Positions 47,603 to 49,190 of a stretch of DNA of 49,190 nt are shown here, one piece after another. How positions within the stretch are numbered: position 1 is the first letter of the stretch; each line of letters opens with the position of its first letter. Origin of the DNA: an uncultured Candidatus Berkelbacteria bacterium (GTDB lineage: Bacteria > Patescibacteriota > UBA1384 > XYA2-FULL-43-10 > CAINNR01); NCBI GenBank assembly GCA_903851235.1, contig CAINNR010000026.1:1-49190 (forward strand), in the 5' to 3' direction. Under the pieces are notes generated by a model. That model was not told where the DNA came from. It saw only the letters and a program-made list of their open reading frames with translations, and did no database searches. Position numbers and translations under genes: made by a program.

Positions 47603-49032
47603 TTTTTCTTGACCGATGAAAAGTAATTATCGAGCGTGGTTTTTGGCACGGCGTCAGACAGATAACAGATGATTAAATAAAAACCGACGGAGATTATCAG
47701 TGAAAAGAGAAAATAAATTCCGGTTGTATCGAACAAAAATCCGATACCGGTTGAAAGTGCGGCGGCAAATATCAGCTTAAAAATTCTGGCAAAGTCGATT
47801 TTCAGCGGCAAAGCTCGGTTGGCGGCGATAAAGCCGAAAACCAAAAGCAACATCTCCGACGCCAGTGTGGTGTAAGAAGCGGCGACGTAGGAGTATTTGG
47901 GAATCAGAATTATATTGGTGCTGATATTAAACAAAAGAACAATTATCGAGACCCAGATTAGATATTTCCGCATATCTTTGGCAATCATTATTTCGCCGAA
48001 CAAAACATTTAGATAAATAAAAATTGGCGCGAATGCCAAAATTACTAAAGCGTGGGAGCCGGCGAGAAACTGTTGGTTACTAAGAAAAAGAATGATTTCT
48101 TTTGAAAATGGAATGCAGATAACAGCGATTGCAAAGGCCGCGAAAAGCAAAAAAGTTATTCCGCGGCTGACGGCGTTGGCAGCCTTTTCCTTGTCTTCAT
48201 AAACTGAAACTGACAATAGCGGTTTTAACGAATAGGCGAGAAAAGCGGCGATAAAAGTCGTAGTCTCCAGAACTTTGTAGGCGACGGAGTAAATTCCGAC
48301 CTCGGCCGCGCCCTTAAAATAGAATAATATCAAGGTGTCAACTTTGAAATAAAAGTTGTTGACGATAAAAACAACTCCTAGTGGCAAGCTTAATTTGAAA
48401 ATCCAGGAGATAATTTTCTTGTCAAATTCAAATTTCAGATGAATTTCTTTGCGGGTGAGAAAATATTTCAAAAAGAAATTGACAATCGCAGCCAGCGCCA
48501 CGGTTGAAAGGACGGCATAAAAACCGAGATTGAAAACCACCGCCAAGTAAATCAAAACAATTGTTGCGACTCGGGTAATGATTTCAGCGATGGCGGATTT
48601 CTCCATCTGCAGTCGAGTTTGGAGGTAGATATCATAAACGCTATAGAGCAAATTGAAAATCGGGTAGAGCGCCAAAAGCATGACACCATGTTTAATCTCA
48701 ACCGGATAATTTGTCAAAAGAGCGACGATGGTGGCAATCAGTGTCGCGATAATCGCCGTAATTAAGCGTAAAGTAAAAAGATTATTAAGGATTTTTGCCG
48801 TTTTTTCCGGTGCCTTGGAGATTTCCCGAACGCCAACAGAGAAAAGCCCAAGATCGGCGAAAGTGATGAAGAATGCGAAGTAGGTGATTATCGTGTTGTA
48901 ATAACCGGTGCCGACCGGACCCAAATAATTGGTGATCAGCTTGATCGAAATCAAAGAGACAGCCAAGGTAATAACTCGGCCGATAATTTGAACGATAATG
49001 TTCGAGGCGATAATGTTGGATTCTTTTTCCAT
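47590..49032 (-). CDS. Wzx-type lipid-linked oligosaccharide flippase
   Basis: A 480-residue polytopic protein of the MOP (MVF/Wzx) superfamily with about 14 predicted transmembrane helices. The N-terminal NIIVQIIGRVITLAVSLISI and TNYLGPVGTGYYNTIITYFA are characteristic of O-unit/polysaccharide flippases. It should move undecaprenyl-diphosphate-linked glycans to the outer leaflet, after synthesis by WecA/TagO-like and GT enzymes. It is the first gene of a minus-strand pair with the GT2 gene. Confidence 0.92.
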   Translation of the reverse strand: MEKESNIIASNIIVQIIGRVITLAVSLISIKLITNYLGPVGTGYYNTIITYFAFFITFADLGLFSVGVREISKAPEKTAKILNNLFTLRLITAIIATLIATIVALLTNYPVEIKHGVMLLALYPIFNLLYSVYDIYLQTRLQMEKSAIAEIITRVATIVLIYLAVVFNLGFYAVLSTVALAAIVNFFLKYFLTRKEIHLKFEFDKKIISWIFKLSLPLGVVFIVNNFYFKVDTLILFYFKGAAEVGIYSVAYKVLETTTFIAAFLAYSLKPLLSVSVYEDKEKAANAVSRGITFLLFAAFAIAVICIPFSKEIILFLSNQQFLAGSHALVILAFAPIFIYLNVLFGEIMIAKDMRKYLIWVSIIVLLFNISTNIILIPKYSYVAASYTTLASEMLLLVFGFIAANRALPLKIDFARIFKLIFAAALSTGIGFLFDTTGIYFLFSLIISVGFYLIICYLSDAVPKTTLDNYFSSVKKKWIN

Positions 49033-49190
49033 CAGTCCTTACTAATTTAGGCTTAATTGTAAAAAGTTGTTGTTCAATTATAAGGTTTATTCGGTCTCAG
49101 AATAGATAACTGATGGTTTATTTACAGAAAATTATAAATATATAACCTTAAATGATCTCTGGGGCTTATTAAACAGCGACTTTTAGCAAC
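49033..49190. other. Window-end intergenic sequence with a repeat of the window start
   Basis: No gene is seen in these AT-rich 158 bases. The last 17 bases (49174-49190) equal positions 84-100 except for one mismatch. Confidence 0.5.

Overview
The window looks like a chromosomal segment of a Candidate Phyla Radiation (Patescibacteria) bacterium. I infer this from the short L27 without an N-terminal leader, the approximately 200-residue NDK, the TasA/SipW-type surface operon, genes that appear to be transcribed without a 5' leader, abundant hypothetical membrane proteins and TGA used as stop. I cannot fix the lineage; Berkelbacteria-like is a guess. Typical genes are about 40% GC. A second set of small orphan genes is clearly more GC-rich.

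Layout. 0-11.3 kb is a defence or accessory island: a PLD-SNF2 helicase (5' end missing), an Eco57I/PglX-like adenine methyltransferase and a HEPN-motif protein in one overlapping operon; a stand-alone Cas2-like (SinR-family) gene with a structured leader; a divergent XRE-ImmA/IrrE-PIN operon; an unannotated multi-hairpin RNA; a PLD-like protein; a second XRE regulator; and the remains of a membrane gene. 11.8-14.4 kb is a TasA-like/SipW surface-protein operon with a truncated lamin-tail-domain gene. 14.5-19.6 kb holds membrane proteins, tRNA-Arg, an M16 peptidase, NDK, a WecA/TagO-like transferase, a tandem-repeat coiled coil and a PH-domain protein. 19.6-30.1 kb alternates core genes (dnaE, a Trm11-like methylase, rpmA, rplS, gltX) with small accessory genes. 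Between rpmA and rplS lies about 620 bp of GC-rich, highly self-complementary sequence, the best candidate here for an undescribed large RNA. 30.2-37.2 kb has a radical SAM/SPASM gene divergent from a TrmB regulator, a glycosyltransferase, two PIG-L deacetylases, tRNA-Gln and tRNA-Glu, and two tandem paralogous orphans. 37.3-42.6 kb has a secreted HEYGH zincin with Ig-like domains, another TrmB regulator, two more orphans, and a type IV pilus pair that includes a HU protein fused to a GspE/PilB-like domain. 42.8-46.4 kb is dnaX and dnaB; dnaB carries a 146-residue natural mini-intein. The end encodes a GT2 glycosyltransferase and a Wzx-type flippase.

How the genes work together. WecA/TagO, the GT4, PIG-L, GT2 and Wzx proteins fit assembly of an envelope polysaccharide on undecaprenyl phosphate. 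The TasA/SipW and pilus genes build surface fibres. DnaE, DnaX and DnaB are replisome parts. The first 11 kb combines nuclease, helicase, methylase, HEPN and toxin-antitoxin-like genes, as in defence islands. Scattered between these are about ten monocistronic, GC-rich orphan genes, most with their own sigma70-type promoter and terminator; they look like independently gained cassettes. All functions are read from motifs; no database search was possible.
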